NCBI RefSeq assembly: GCF_001949145.1
Contig: NW_019091356.1
Location: 1,191,212-1,255,211, forward strand
Direction: 5' to 3'
Length of the DNA stretch: 64,000 nt
Source of the DNA: Acanthaster planci
Lineage: Eukaryota; Echinodermata; Asteroidea; Valvatida; Acanthasteridae
The position numbers and the translations under genes were made by a program. Positions 46,428 to 59,460 of this stretch are shown here, in pieces; position 1 is the first letter of the stretch, and each line of letters begins with the position of its first letter. A model generated the notes under the pieces. The model was not told the origin of the DNA. It was given only the letters and a program-made list of their open reading frames with translations, and did not search any database.

Positions 46428-48838
46428 CGAGCATTACGGAAGTAGTTTACAGCGCCCTCTTTTGACGTATTTGCAACGAAGAACAGGATTTCTCAAACCA
46501 AGATTCCACGTCCACTGCAGGGCGTCTTTTTCGTAAATTTGGTGAACTGTTGAGGCAATATGGCTCATTGCACCAATCTTTTGCTACAGAAACAAATAAA
46601 TTCAAACTCGGAATCATTATCGTTGTATTATAATTGCAAACCTTTGAAAATGAATCATTAGCCTAGGGGGAAAGCCAAAGTGGAGACGAAGCTAGGATTC
46701 TGAAAATAGTGCTGACAGCATCTCGGCTTTGCACAGGGACATCGATCCTCACATGCACCAACATAGTTGTCGACGTGGGTTTCTTATACTATCATCTGTG
46801 ATCATAAGAACGGTTAGGCTTGAAAAGGACTTAAAATCTAAATACAAAGTCTTGTGAATCATGTACGTTTAGTTAATTGGAATGTTTCTTCGGTGATCAC
46901 GTTGGGTCTTGTACCTCTGTAACTTTTCTATAATCATTCCCAAGAACTTTAATGAAGTACGAAATAAAGGAAGAGCAAGTGGGAGGGCTGGCTATCAAGG
47001 CTGTCTTGATTGATTTGACCACCAGTTACTCCTAAACCTCCAGAAACGCTTTGACCGCGTGACTTTCCAGGTCTCAGGTCTGGGGAATTGGATTTTTTTT
47101 CTAAAAATGTCTCAAAATGCCTCCGCTGTTTACACCACTGTCTTTGACCACGAGCTACCCCAACATCACGCACAAGCTACTTTTAACCACCGACTATTTT
47201 TAGACCACTGACTTTTTGAAAAACAACCAACACTTTATTCTGGAAACTGGACGACAGGTGTAAGAAGTATAATACGCTTTTTTGAGAGATGGTGAATCTG
47301 ATATATTGTAAAACAATACCTGACTTTTTCAAAATTATTTAATAATCTGAAATATTTCAGAGTTATCTTGAAAACCAACATGAATCTACATCAACCTTGT
47401 TTGGGAATGATGGGTCACAGTGTATTGTTTTAAGAGAATCGTTTTTGATATTGACCCCCTTATACAGTCCTCAGCGTGCCCCCTAACTTCATCTGACAGT
47501 CAACAACTACTACCCTTCCGTCATTATAAGCTTTTGTTTACTGAAGTCATGTCACAATGTATAAGCTCCCTGGCGAGGTTCAAGACAGGCCTCGGAACTC
47601 TCTCATGACACTGAACGCTCTTTTTGTCACGTACATGGTGTCAAGCTGAGGTCATGAGAAGTCATGTCATGAGGAATGCCCCGGTGTAACCTCATTACAA
47701 ACATCCGGCTCGAACGGAGACCGGAATGAAGTTTCTCACATAATACACGCAGCAAAATTGGTGGACGTGACTTTGGGGAATCCAGGGGAAAGCTCACGAT
47801 TAAAATCGAATTTTTAAAAGGATATTTTTTTAAATGCTTTTCAAGTCACAGGTCAGAGATTTTGGCGATTGTCAAAATATTATTACCATTAACACACCAC
47901 AAAAAAGCAGTAATTTTAGTGCACTCCGTCTACTCTTTCCTGAAGGGGTAAGGTTATTGTTACTCAAAAAGTAACAATTTCTACCGAGATAGGGCAGAGT
48001 GGGGGATGGAAGAAACGATACTATAGTGATTAATGGTTTCACCCAAACATCCAGCGGAGTCCTTCTCTCTGTATATGCTTACAAAAATCTGCAGTTTTAC
48101 CTCGCAAAGGGGCCTTACAATTCTCAGAACATCCTGACGTCAGTCCGGATATTACCATCCGAAACGGTGCAGGTTTGACTATAAATATTTGGATTTTGGT
48201 CTTCCGAACCAGAGTAATCTTGAAACCGTCTAAGTTTGTATGTACGTGGCAGATTGCAATCACTGTCAACAAGTGAGTTTTCTTTTGAATCATTATTCGG
48301 AAAAATAGTAACATAGGGCCTACTGTCGGTCCCTCTGTGTACATTTTGTTGCTCCATTTTACGTCATGTTCTGGAAGCACATGTATGTAAAGGTTGAATC
48401 GAACATTAAAGAACATTGTGAGTAGAATTACTTTGGTTTGCTCTGTCGTAGTACGGTGACGTTTTTATCAACAAGTGGTAGGCAAACTAAATCTGGTCGT
48501 CAGTACAAAAAGGACATGGTAAATCACTAACCTCAACAAAAGAGTTGTTTTTATTTGTAAACAAAAGCACCTGGAAGATTCATAGGTTTGTAGCATTTAT
48601 TTCAAATGACCAAAAAGACCCTCCTTCCATAGAACTAAACCCAGACCTGAATGGCGAAAGAAAGAAAAATGACACATTGAAGCCAGAGAGAATTATGTTC
48701 AAACATTTGGGAAGATTGGTATATTTAGTAAAAGACGAATTAAAAACCTCCGTGAGATTTACGTATGGTGTTATTTTCTTCTAACGAAATTTAGGATAAC
48801 AATTCTGAACTTGGAAGAGTCAGGAACCAGACGGCGCA
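46428..48838. other. Spacer between RPE and the EF-hand gene
   Basis: AT-rich, without conserved frames. An AGCGCCCTCT-type string occurs at 46448-46460. The short open frames near 48039-48416 and 48545-48784 have no family resemblance. No promoter element is placed. Confidence 0.45.
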
Positions 48839-49702
48839 ATGGCAAGATTCAGCGTGTTTGGGGTGATCTTTAGTCTGGTCGTTGCGGCGTCAGCGGAGAG
48901 TGGTGACGACAACCCTTTCGCCTTCGAGATTTATGACGATGTGACCATTGAACCGACTTACGACCCCGACAGTGGTGCAGTTGGCATCCTCGTCACAGTG
49001 GAGTACGACCAAACCTTCCATTTTTGCTTTTTATACTTCATAACTTTGTCGACATCATACAAAGTAACATCATTTTGTCGCAATATCTTAGGTTTAAGAG
49101 GTCCGTCAGTCAACCATTAAAGTCGGCCGCTTTCTCTCTCCTGGACAAGGATGGTGACGGTTTGCTGACAGTCGAGGAGTGGCGCGCTGAGAGAGGGTGC
49201 GTAGCCAACTTCATCGCGTTCCTGACGGATCTGGATGCCAATGGTAACACCACATGAATCTTTTGGGAATATTTGGCAAATGAGCTGGCTTTTGTGATGG
49301 AGTCCTGAGATGTTTTTATCAGTGATATTACTTGCTAAATTTGATCTTTGGACTGAATCGCTTTGGCTGCTTAATTGGCTTCGCCTCGTGGAAAATTTCA
49401 TCAGTTATCTCGTGGTTGCATTCAAAACTTTTTGTGTGATAAAATTGCGCAATTTCATGACCTTTCATTCAAAATACGGGATTAGGGTTTGTCAAAGACC
49501 ACTCATCCCCTTGTGTTAAATGCTTATTTTTTCATGACGTTTGCCATGGTATTGACTATCGTAACAAACAAACTATTGTGAAGATGAATATTTTGGTTCG
49601 TACATGATTTTGTATTTCTTTGACTTTGGTTACTTTTTAGGAGACAAGAGGATCTCTTGGGCCGAGTTCCAGTCAGTCAGACATGTCTACACCAAGTACT
49701 AA
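48839..49702 (+). CDS. Small secreted two-EF-hand calcium-binding protein
   Basis: Three exons, 48839-49002, 49092-49243 and 49641-49702 (stop TAA 49700-49702), give 125 aa in phase. Residues 1-19 form a signal peptide (MARFSVFGVIFSLVVAASA). An acidic stretch follows (DDNPFAFEIYDDVTIEPTYD). EF loop 1 is DKDGDGLLTVEE with all liganding positions. EF loop 2, DANGDKRISWAE, is split by a phase-1 intron after N and has K in place of the usual G at position 6. The first donor (GA|GTACGA) is weak but is the only one in phase. Its role is unknown; a secreted or ER-lumen calcium binder is inferred. No close named relative is recognised. Confidence 0.8.
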
Positions 49703-49933
49703 AACGCACGCGACAGATTCCAGAGTACCGCCTACATCAGGGGAAGGTTGGGAACCTTATGCGTGGACTCAGCGGCTCGATTTGAATTTCTCTCCATGCC
49801 ATCCAAGAGTGCAGTGATGAGCTGATTTCTTTCAGCTAAATTGGCGATAAATCGTTTCGGGTGACTTGGCCCACAACATGTCCACCCCGCTTGCACACCA
49901 AGGCTGAACTACAATTTATGAGCGTGACTTGAA

Positions 49934-49939
49934 AATAAA
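49934..49939 (+). promoter_or_regulatory. Poly(A) signal for the EF-hand gene
   Basis: AATAAA 232 bases after the stop codon at 49702, in the context GAAAATAAACCGCG. Confidence 0.5.
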
Positions 49940-52465
49940 CCGCGCCCCCAAAGGAAACTGACTTCATGCATTGCACATCAACGTCTGTGACATTTCAGTG
50001 GCAGCCATGTTGCAATATCATATGGCTGTATTCGGACTGGCCGCAATGCTTTGTATTTTTGTCTTAGAACTTTGAAAAAGAAGCTGTTGACCACAAGTAA
50101 ACACCACAGGATAGGCCACCGGTGTAAGGAAACTCAGCACTCATAGTACACAAGTAGAATGGAAAAGGCGCCGGCGCCGTATTTAAAGAATTGGAGAATA
50201 CTGTCACGTGATAAGTAGCCATTTCTAGTTTTGGACGACAGAAAAAAATTTTGCTCCAAGTAAAAACAGAACACGGTCAGAAATGTGTGTGGAACTGAAC
50301 TATTAATCATTCAAGATTTGTTTTCATTGCTAAGTCTGTTATGGTTAATAATGTATTATGTTATGTTATAATGTATTTGATATATACCTTTAGAGCAATT
50401 TTCCAACAATACTTTAATTAAAAAAATATCATGGAAACGAAACCGAAATCATTTGTCTGGATGTGCTGTATTCGATTGTCTCTGGATGTGTGAGAGTGAT
50501 TTATCGATGGAGATCATTGCTGCAGACAAAAGTATCAATAATTTTCTTGCAAAAGACAAAAGAATATGATATTGTATGTGTCCAGTTAACACATTTCTCG
50601 GTTAGCGCCTTCACTGACAGGAAATATTCCCAATGGAGAAAGGGGTGTACTCATGCTACACGTCTTTCCGCGGCCAATCAAATCTGGCTATTTCTGCCCA
50701 GTGTAGGACAGCAAGACTTTTTTTTTAAATTTCACTTGTTCAAACACCACTTGGCATGATTTCCGCAGAACCTTTTGTGACAAATCTCAGTACTCTTGAT
50801 TAAGCAATGATGTAAATCTATCACGAACTTAATATATGGCATTCTGTATCTACTTGCCCTTTTTCTTATTCAGAAGAAGAGATGATCTCAAGGGCCCATT
50901 TTCAGACCATCAGTGACGTCAATAAAACGAACTAAACTGCACGTAGCTAACCCCGTGATGCGAGACTTGCAAACGGCAATGATCTAGGTTCAAGTGATGT
51001 GGTGACTTCTTGGTTTCTTTTGGCTCTCATTGGAAGGATTTTGACCGGTGAATTTCGTCATCACTTCCACTTGCGCAGAAGGAATGCAAACAGGATCATT
51101 CTGAGTTTGGATCAAGGTTGAGTCAAAGCTTCTCCCGAGGTCTCAATTTCTGGGTCACCTTATTTTGTCAAATGAAATGAAAAGTCACTAGCATCCTAGA
51201 AAAGGGCACTTAACACTGAAAAAATTGGCAAGTAGAATGGATCTGATAAAATCGCAACTATCAGTTTGTTTCTTTCATTGTTCAGATCTTCTGGGCAAAG
51301 TTTTTGTCTAAAATACTAGAAACAAAGGAAAGGAGCCTCCGTTGCTCTGGGGAAATCGTGGTCTCTTGGTCCAGCGCATGGCTCATAGGAAAGGGAACGA
51401 CGTGATTACAAAGTTCTCCAAGGTTGCTTCAGTATAAGGTGGGTTTTGCTTATGGCAACATTGGGTCACCAGATGGGATTCCATGTGCTGTATATCACTC
51501 GTGAGAGTTCACTGCCAATTTAAAGCAGGGAAACTTGTCAAGCAAAAATGTTGACGAAGAAGCTGAGCCCTGATTTTACAGCAGGCCCAGGACCAATTTA
51601 CAGACTGAGACAATCCGTGGACAATAGTACATCAATAAAACAACCGTTTGCAAGTTTAATATCTCAAAATTCTCTTTATTTCAGTCATTTAACTTTCCAC
51701 GATTTCTTGAAGGAAATTTACTCACGGTTGAGTTTGGTTTAGCTTTCCACGAAAAGCCCTGGAAACTACCCTGAGAGCCTTTGTGTAAACAATTGCAAGC
51801 AGGGGAAACCAGAAATTAATCATTACTGTTTCATATAGAGTTAAAATTATCTGTCGTTCTTTCAAAATTGTATTTATGTTGTGTTACCATGATCCTTGTA
51901 CAAAATCATTCCAAGACTCGTGCGGTACGTAAAGAAATTTGGTAGGATTAGAACGATTTCACAGTAAATTGAAAGCTTCATCAAAACATTAAGAGCACTT
52001 CAGAATGAAGATTTCAAAATAAAATTTATGAAGCGATCTTCAAATCAGAAATTTTCAAAGTAAATGAAGAGAGACGGTCAAAATTTTCATACTATCGGCT
52101 AGATTTACAAGATAGTGCGCAAGTGCAAAGAACAACCAATCATGAATTTTCTTATATCACCTCTTCTCTTCGCATAAATGATTCAAAACGAAAAAAACTC
52201 TTCAGTGCTGTAAACAACTAATTATTTGAATTCGTTCCTCTTGACATCTTTGGGAAGAATGTAAAACAGAGAACACTCTACATTTTTCGGACTGTTAAAA
52301 TGAATTTACCACCCCATGGCAAGCAGATGATGCTTGTGCAAACTGCCCATGTTGATTCCAAATACCCGCGGATATTTCGTAAAGATGTACTCTGGTTGCA
52401 GTTTAAGCAACGACCAATCAATCGTTATTGCTCAAGAGAAGACTGTTGTTGAGAATACGGCCATT
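49940..52465. other. Convergent 3' spacer between the EF-hand and lectin-phosphatase genes
   Basis: AT-rich, no conserved coding block on either strand and no recognised repeat family. Candidate minus-strand poly(A) signals for the phosphatase gene lie at 51675-51680 but are distant from its stop. Confidence 0.45.
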
Positions 52466-55400
52466 TTAGTGGCAATTGGGTGCGAAGTCCCCGATGCAGG
52501 CGGCATACTGCATGGCGTGCATGATGTAGTTCTGTTCGTGCACGGAGTGGAAGAGATGCGACATGGGGCCGTGGGCAAAGATGGCCACGTCATCCCCAGC
52601 GTGCGCTCCAGGTACTGCAGCTATCAAGGCGCTCTGCATGTAATGGGGAGCCTCTGAAATGAATTACACACAGTCGACAAGGAAAAATGAACTCACCACA
52701 ATTCGGTCGAGTGGAATTCCATCAGTTTTGCCAGATTGTTTGCTTATTTTTCTGGTAAGTGTTATGTTAATTGAAATATTATGTGCTACTCATACCGATG
52801 ACTAGTTTGGTGGGTTTTTAGTAAAGAAACAAAAATTAAAATCCCAGAGAATATGACGAAAAATTCAAGAATTTTAAACTGGACATTCACGCTTGTTACC
52901 GCCATGTCTTTTGACCATCCACCCCGATATTACGTACACAGAGACTTTGTCTTTTCCAATATCACTTATATGCCAGCTTCACTCCTTTAGAAATGTTTTC
53001 GTGTTACAAAGCATCTGATCTGAAACGCTTCAGAAAGACAGAATTAGTTAAAATAGCCAGAACAACTAGATACCATTTCATTCGGTATTACTAATGGCAA
53101 AACACGATTTAATGGGATTCTCTGAAGAAAAAAAATGAACGAAGTCAGAACACCTGAGAGAAAACGATCAACAGAGTCGCAACGCTGTACCTTTTCAATG
53201 GCCAGCTCACGCTTCTTGCCGCCAAGGCCATTTGTGCGCATGCGTGCATAATTATGAATTTATTAGTGAAAAGGTCTATGCCTATGCGCGCATAATACCT
53301 TTGTAAGTGAAAAGGTCAATGAGTCTGCAATTAAATGTGATTGAGATTTGACCAATCAGATGACAGAGAGGGAAGGATCTCTGAAGATATGAGGTCGATT
53401 AACACCTGTGTACTTCCTAAAAGATAACGGGACGATTTCAGCTTACGTGTGTCGGTCTTGCTCGGGTCGGGGCGATGACTGTTTTCTTTAAACGATTTCT
53501 GGACTTCAAAACCTCCAGGCCCGATACCGTAGTTCAGGGTCGTGTAGGGCAGCCCATCGCTGAAGATAATATCAGACTTTTGCTGGTTGTAACCTGAAAT
53601 TATACATAGGTTAAAAAACCAGTTGAAGGTAGGTTCGTTTGATGTCTTCAATGGGGGATCTTTTTTTCTACACATAATTACAGCCCAACACACAGGAAGC
53701 GTTAGGACAGAGCGATCAACGGCGCGGTGATGGAAATCGACAGATATCACCAAATATGGTCATAACTGTGGCGGTCCAATAGCAGAAAATGGTGTGAAAC
53801 GCAGGGCGTGGTTTCTACGCCCAGCGGGCGGTCGGTCTTACCAAGGATGGGATTGCCTCTGACCGGGTATCCAGTGATGGTCAAGGTGTGGCTGTGGTCA
53901 GACGTGACGACGGTCAAGGTGTCGGTGCCTTTTGTCAGTTCCAAGGACTTCTCCACGGCCTTTTCCATACCCAGGGATTCGGTCAGAGCAAGGTGGGCGA
54001 CATTGACGTGGTGGGCGTGATCGATTCTACCCCCTTCAATGAAGCAAAAATTAGTTAAATAACAATATTATCATAAAAGTAAACATTATAAAGGGGTCAG
54101 TGATATGCAGTGTCGCTGTTAATTCTGTGGTGTTACATAAAGACCTTGTTAAATCTTTACTGGACCATGTTGTTCAAGCAGGTTAAATGCAGATTTGTTT
54201 CTGGTGCAACACATGTAACATAAAGTAAAATCATCCTCAAACTAAATGAGCTCTTTCCCGTGGCTTATTTAGAAGGATTAAGGCGTATCAGTACGGAGGT
54301 CAGAAGGTAAATGGAAGTATAAATGGAAAAACCACTCCAGTTTTGACCAGTGCGATTTAGTTATGGTAAATCGGTAAGTCCATACACACACCTTCCACAA
54401 AGAGGAAATACCGCCTGCCACCCCTGGACAGCAAGCGGATGGCCTGCTCGGTCATCTCGGCCACGGTCGGTTGACCAGCCACGTTGTCCGCTTCGTAATC
54501 AATGTGGTCCGCGTTAAACAATCCTGGATTTAAGTTTTAAAAATGAAAAAAAAGTTTATCTTGATTATTTTTAGCCACTCAGCGGCAAATCTGTCGGGGA
54601 ACAGCAAACTAGAATCTTCTCAACGAGTACCGGTAATTTTCTGAGAGTGAGGTTATTTTGATTGACAGAAATCTTTAGAAGGTTGGTCGAATGTTAAGAT
54701 ATTAATTTGGGCTTAAATAAGCTTTGGACAGAAACACAGGGCCAGAAGACACCTGCGCCCCCCAAATAGTGCATTGTTTTACATTCATTACCAAGGACGT
54801 AGTCCGTTCCCTGTACATCCAGATTTTGTAGTTCATCGAGTTTCGTGATGTACTTAGCGTTTCCTTTTGATTTGTATCTTGCTTCCCACTCTTGGATCAG
54901 GTCCAACGAGTCCTCACGCTTCCCAGAGCTGCCGCCCTCGATGTAGGAGGTGGGTCGAAACTCCCTCCATCCACCTCCCAATGCCACCTGCAGGATGCAG
55001 TTCAGGCGTAGATTTGAATAAGGGTAGGCCTACATTTTTTGTATTCAATTGAATCACTTCTGCCTTTGTGCTTGCCTACAGAATAACAACGAAATTGAAA
55101 CGCTCAGATGACCCATAAAACAAGAGTGAAACTGGTACCAAAGTTTAGTCTTTTGTTCTACCACTAATCTGCAGCAAGAGGAAAACCAAATCTACTGTTT
55201 TCTTGATGCATGGTGGTAGTGTCTTTAAACTGTCTCTGAAATTGTCTTTCCATCGGCCGAGCCAGATTCTGTCCGCTGTTTTCATTGGGTAATTTCTGTC
55301 ATCACACGAAGTCATATCGTTTGGGGAATCGCACCCCCCGTTGTGTGTTCTGAAACTCTTGTTTTTTTTTCTTATTTCATCATCTGCAGAGATGCAAGAA

Positions 55401-56406
55401 CTTTACTCACGTCAATGTCCATCTCACTTCGAACGAACTGTTTAGCGATGTCATCGCAACTGGTCCCGTCAGTGTCGTGTTCCCAGTGACGGTACGGGAC
55501 GTGAGCGTACAGGCCAGCCGGCGAAGCGTGCGTGATACGGGTGGTTGTCACAAAGCCAACCGCCATCCCTGAGTAAAGAAATTGTGACCAGCTCAAGTGT
55601 GCCAGTTGTTGTTTGTTTAATGGTTTTTGAAAATTTGTAAAGATCGTTAAAATTCTCCCAAAATTTTGAGGTGTGGACAAACATTTCGCAGCAATTTTCA
55701 TGCACTTTCGAACCAAACTTGAAATCACATTCGGTGGGGATTCGAGTTCTGCTATAACCTAGGAATTGTTTACCTGCTTCCTTGGCGACTTTGAGGATGG
55801 AGGACACCTCTCTACCAGCAGCGGTGTCGCAATTGCGGTACAAGGCGCGACCATCTAGTCCAATGACTCCCTTCTTGGTCTTGACTCCCGTGAGATAAGC
55901 CGTGGCAGTCCCGGCAGAGTCTGGCACTTGGTGATCAGTATTGTAAGTCTGACGAGGTGGAAAGACAAAAAACGATACCAAGCTTATTAAATTCTCATTA
56001 CAACGGTCAAATGAATTATTTATTCGCTCCGTGCTATGAAAAGACTTCCTTATTCTTTTTTCAAATTGTTACAAATAATGAACTATTTAACGGCATATTC
56101 CATTAGCATGCAGGATATCCATTACCAGTTTGTCACATGAAATGGGGAGGTAATTTGGGGTTCCATTTCTAACCTTGGACAGACCGATGTGAGGGAACGC
56201 CTCGTAAGACAGCACCGTCTCTTCTCCCGGATTCCCTGCATTCTGACCTTTCAAGATGCGCGTGCTGACCACAGTGGATATACTCATCCCGTCACCCAGG
56301 AACATTATCACGTTGTGGGCGATTTTCTTGTTCTGTTTGGCGTCGTCCAGGGCCTTATGAAGGCTTTCGTAGGCCTGTCTCCTCCAGTGCTCCGGATAGT
56401 CAGTGG
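52466..56406 (-). CDS. Alkaline phosphatase catalytic module
   Basis: Eight exons from 56406-56174 to 52653-52466, about 473 aa, covering the complete metazoan alkaline phosphatase fold. It hydrolyses phosphomonoesters at alkaline pH using two Zn and one Mg. Seen: MFLGDGMS (metal Asp), [14 protein letters not shown] (nucleophile Ser), [42 protein letters not shown] (metal Asp, His), [16 protein letters not shown] (Asp-His), [13 protein letters not shown] (metal His), and [16 protein letters not shown] near the end. All catalytic and metal positions are present, so it should be an active enzyme. Confidence 0.95.
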
Positions 56407-59330
56407 CTAGTGACATTAAATTGGATTGGCGATAATGTCAATGTCGGCTGCAATACTTGGAATTTTAAGAAGGGAAATTTTGTCAAGGTAAAGCAGTCAG
56501 TGTTGTTGGTGCAAACTTGCCACGTGGACGTCAGTTAATATAGCATCAGTGACGCGCCTTTGATAAATGTTTGCTGCCACCAAGAGTCTGGAAGAGGCTT
56601 CATTTGGCATGCGCCTCATACATCCACTTCCGCTGATATTTTCGTGTCTTGAAAAGACCCCGTAATGGATATGGTGGATTTGCACGACTGACAGACCCCA
56701 CGTTTCCCTATGTAACTGTTCGTTTGCTTAAAAATACCTGAGAATTTTCTATTCACAGAAATGGTGTATGCAGTTGCATGAACTTTGGACGGCAATGTCT
56801 TTGGGTGAGCCTATGAGGGCGCTCTGCAAAGCAGCAAGTAACACGTGGAGGTGTCATGAAAGGTTGCTATAATCTTTCCAGTCGTGCAGTCAACTTTGCA
56901 ATGCCCAGTGTGTGTATTAAGATTATGCGCGTGCGCGTTGTGGAAATGTCACCGTAAAATGCGCAGACACCTCCTCAGGAGTAAATTCGTACGCTGTCGA
57001 GTTTCACAGTAGAAAGATCACTAGACAACCCAGAGAAAAAACCTAGAGACACGGGGCAGATTCGTTGTACTCGTAGGGTCTGGACTAGAAAATGAACCAG
57101 GCCCGCGATGGTGACTGTGGGCTTCATACACGCATTAGACACCCACGCCAGCCTATCATGCTTTGATCTCGATAAAAAAAAATGATTCTCACCTATGAGA
57201 GCTGGTTTCTTGCAAACGTAGTAGAATTCTTTGTCGCATTCCACATTGTTCCAAGTTTCTGCATATTTGTCGCCACCGGTAATTGCGCAGAGGTTGTTAT
57301 CTAAATCGTTTGGTTGACCAGGATTCCAACTTTCAAAGTTCCTCTGTCATTTTGACGTAAAGGAAAGTATATCCTCGGTGACTGAATATAATCAACTAAG
57401 AAGATCTCGAAGTCAACCTTTTTTAATTGTGCAAGTTATAAAGCATGAAACACCAATGGTGTAAGTTTGAATGGGGAGGGGAATTTTGGGAGCCCTCATT
57501 TTCGGGGGGGGGGGCGCTCAGTGGGTTCGTTCACGGTGTACAATCACTAGATTGTGTCCCCCTCTTTTTTTGAGTGAGGCACGGAGGAGACAAGGCTACA
57601 TACCTCGAGCTGTCCCTCCTAGTTACGCTATTGTCACGGTGATACAAAGCAAAAGCTTTAGAATACTTACACTGGGATTTTACCCCAAAAATCACCAAAA
57701 TATGTACATGTATTTCCAAATAGAAACTAAAGAAATGGAATTGGAAAGAGGGGAAATAAGACTGGAATGAAACCTCCATAATCTTCAAAAAGTACAGGCC
57801 ACTTTGAAAGAAACTCGAAGTGTGTGTGAAAAGTCGATGTATACCTTGCCGATGAGTTCACCTCAGTTAAGGTGTAAGGTTAATTAGCCTATTATGAGGT
57901 AAATGATGAACACAATAGGAGGGTGCTCTTTGGTTTGGGAAAGTTCTTTTGCGTTTATTCCGATTTCACCCACTTTGGAGGTATCCTCCAATAATTCTTG
58001 TCTCCGCCATGTTTCAAGAGGGCTAATCGGCTCTTTTATTTCTCAGGTTATATGCACGTGGGGAAATTAGTCGCAGACTCACATAATTATGAGTTTGACT
58101 AGCGTCTGCATCGTTCTAAGGGGCAATATCTTCTTGGCCGATCAAACGTGCCGTTCCTTACCTCGGAGAAATCACTCCACCTGAACTGGCCTTGGAACGA
58201 ATCCCAGATGTACCCGATCCAGAATTTAGTAGCGCCGAAGTTCTCTGTCAAAATAGTCAACGGGTAAATGAAGGCTTTGTGAAACTTTGGATTTCTGTCG
58301 ATATAAAAGCACGACCCAGTGGGCAGAACGTCCAAGAGGCGATTTTTGCTTTTATTAGTAGTATTTTTTGTTACGTACAACACGCTGGGGAAACTTGACT
58401 TGAATAAAGGCTGCAATCATTGCTCTCGAGATTTTTTTTCAAGAGAAGTAAATTCCGACATTTCATCGGAGGAAGCTTCCACGAAGCGTGAAGACTATCC
58501 CCTCTTAAAAACATAACAACTGCTCATTATAAAAAAAATTCTCGTAGACATTTAGTTATACGATTTATAGCATCTGGATCGTATATAAATACGACGCTCC
58601 TGTTGTCTTACTTTAAAAATGATCACAGAAAAAATAGGCCTATGACTCCCCCAAGAGTTCAAAATACGCACGTTTCAGGAACAACTGTTCTTTATAGCTG
58701 CCAATGCTGACAACTGCCGCCCCTTCCTTCGCGCAGTTTTCGTGGGACTCCAGCCACTCCACATCCGTCTTGTAAAGTTTGTAGCAGTAGTCACCGAATG
58801 ATATCCAGTCACTGTCACAGCCTGAGGGAAATCAATCAATACTCATGATGATTATTGTGCTACTGGGAGTGTACCCGAAGGACTAGTTTCGATTCGTTTT
58901 CGAGAAAGGAAAACCCCGTGCAAGGACGAGAATAATGCATTCAGCTATTTTTATCTCTCTCTTTTGATCTCAGTTTTAAATTCTTCCAATTTAACATTTG
59001 AGTCGTTTTCGTTTTTAAATTGTCCTTTGTTTCATGTTGAAAAGAAGAGAGCACCGTAAGGTGTTGTTATGTGGTGCTCTGGTGTTGAAAACAATAAACA
59101 TTTTATAGTGTTTTGTGGTAAGACTGTAGCCTTGTTCGATATGTTGACGATTTGGGGCCAACCAAATACGCTCTTCAGAGATATTCGCTTGAACAGATTT
59201 GATATAAGAGTCATTTCTAGATTTCTGCCACAAAAAGTTTGGAGAAAAATGTTGGAATGTACTCACCTGCCACACAGTAGTGAGTGGACGCCGCTAGCAG
59301 CAGGACAGTCAGAAGCCTCAGACGCCCCAT
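52466..59330 (-). CDS. Secreted C-type lectin - alkaline phosphatase fusion protein
   Basis: Twelve exons: 59330-59267, 58821-58672, 58244-58162, 57343-57193, 56406-56174, 55948-55774, 55568-55411, 54987-54792, 54523-54392, 54033-53842, 53593-53447 and 52653-52466 (stop 52466-52468). All junctions are in phase, giving 622 aa. Residues 1-22 are a signal peptide ([20 protein letters not shown]), about 23-149 a C-type lectin domain, and about 150-622 a full alkaline phosphatase. The lectin part has no stop; its last exon ends in the donor G|GTGAGA (phase 1). The first phosphatase exon begins in phase 1 (acceptor CACTAG) and carries no signal peptide. The chain ends FAPNCH without a GPI-attachment signal, so the product should be soluble and secreted. 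The alternative, two genes with a missed phosphatase first exon in 56407-57192, was looked for and not seen. Confidence 0.85.
57193..58821 (-). CDS. C-type lectin domain module
   Basis: Three exons (58821-58672, 58244-58162, 57343-57193) encode [19 protein letters not shown], then [58 protein letters not shown] and [18 protein letters not shown]. The four core cysteines, the WIG-like FWIG motif and the closing CKK are standard for a long-form CTLD. The sugar-binding tripeptide reads QPN rather than EPN or QPD, and the WND motif reads WNN. Calcium-dependent sugar binding is therefore possible but altered. Confidence 0.92.
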
Positions 59331-59441
59331 GGTGCTTGAAGAAATCTCGCCTCGGATGGTTAGCAGGGAGAGAGAGAGGCAAGGATTATGTGTGCTTTCA
59401 CGAGACCAACAGCTATGCCACACCACCAACCGAACCCACGG

Positions 59442-59460
59442 CCTTTTTATTGGCTATTGG
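59442..59460 (-). promoter_or_regulatory. Putative core promoter of the lectin-phosphatase gene
   Basis: On the minus strand two CCAAT boxes (59456-59460 and 59449-59453) run into a TATA-like AATAAAAAGG (59442-59451), about 110-130 bases upstream of the start codon at 59330. The spacing would allow an 80-base 5' UTR. No transcript evidence. Confidence 0.4.
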
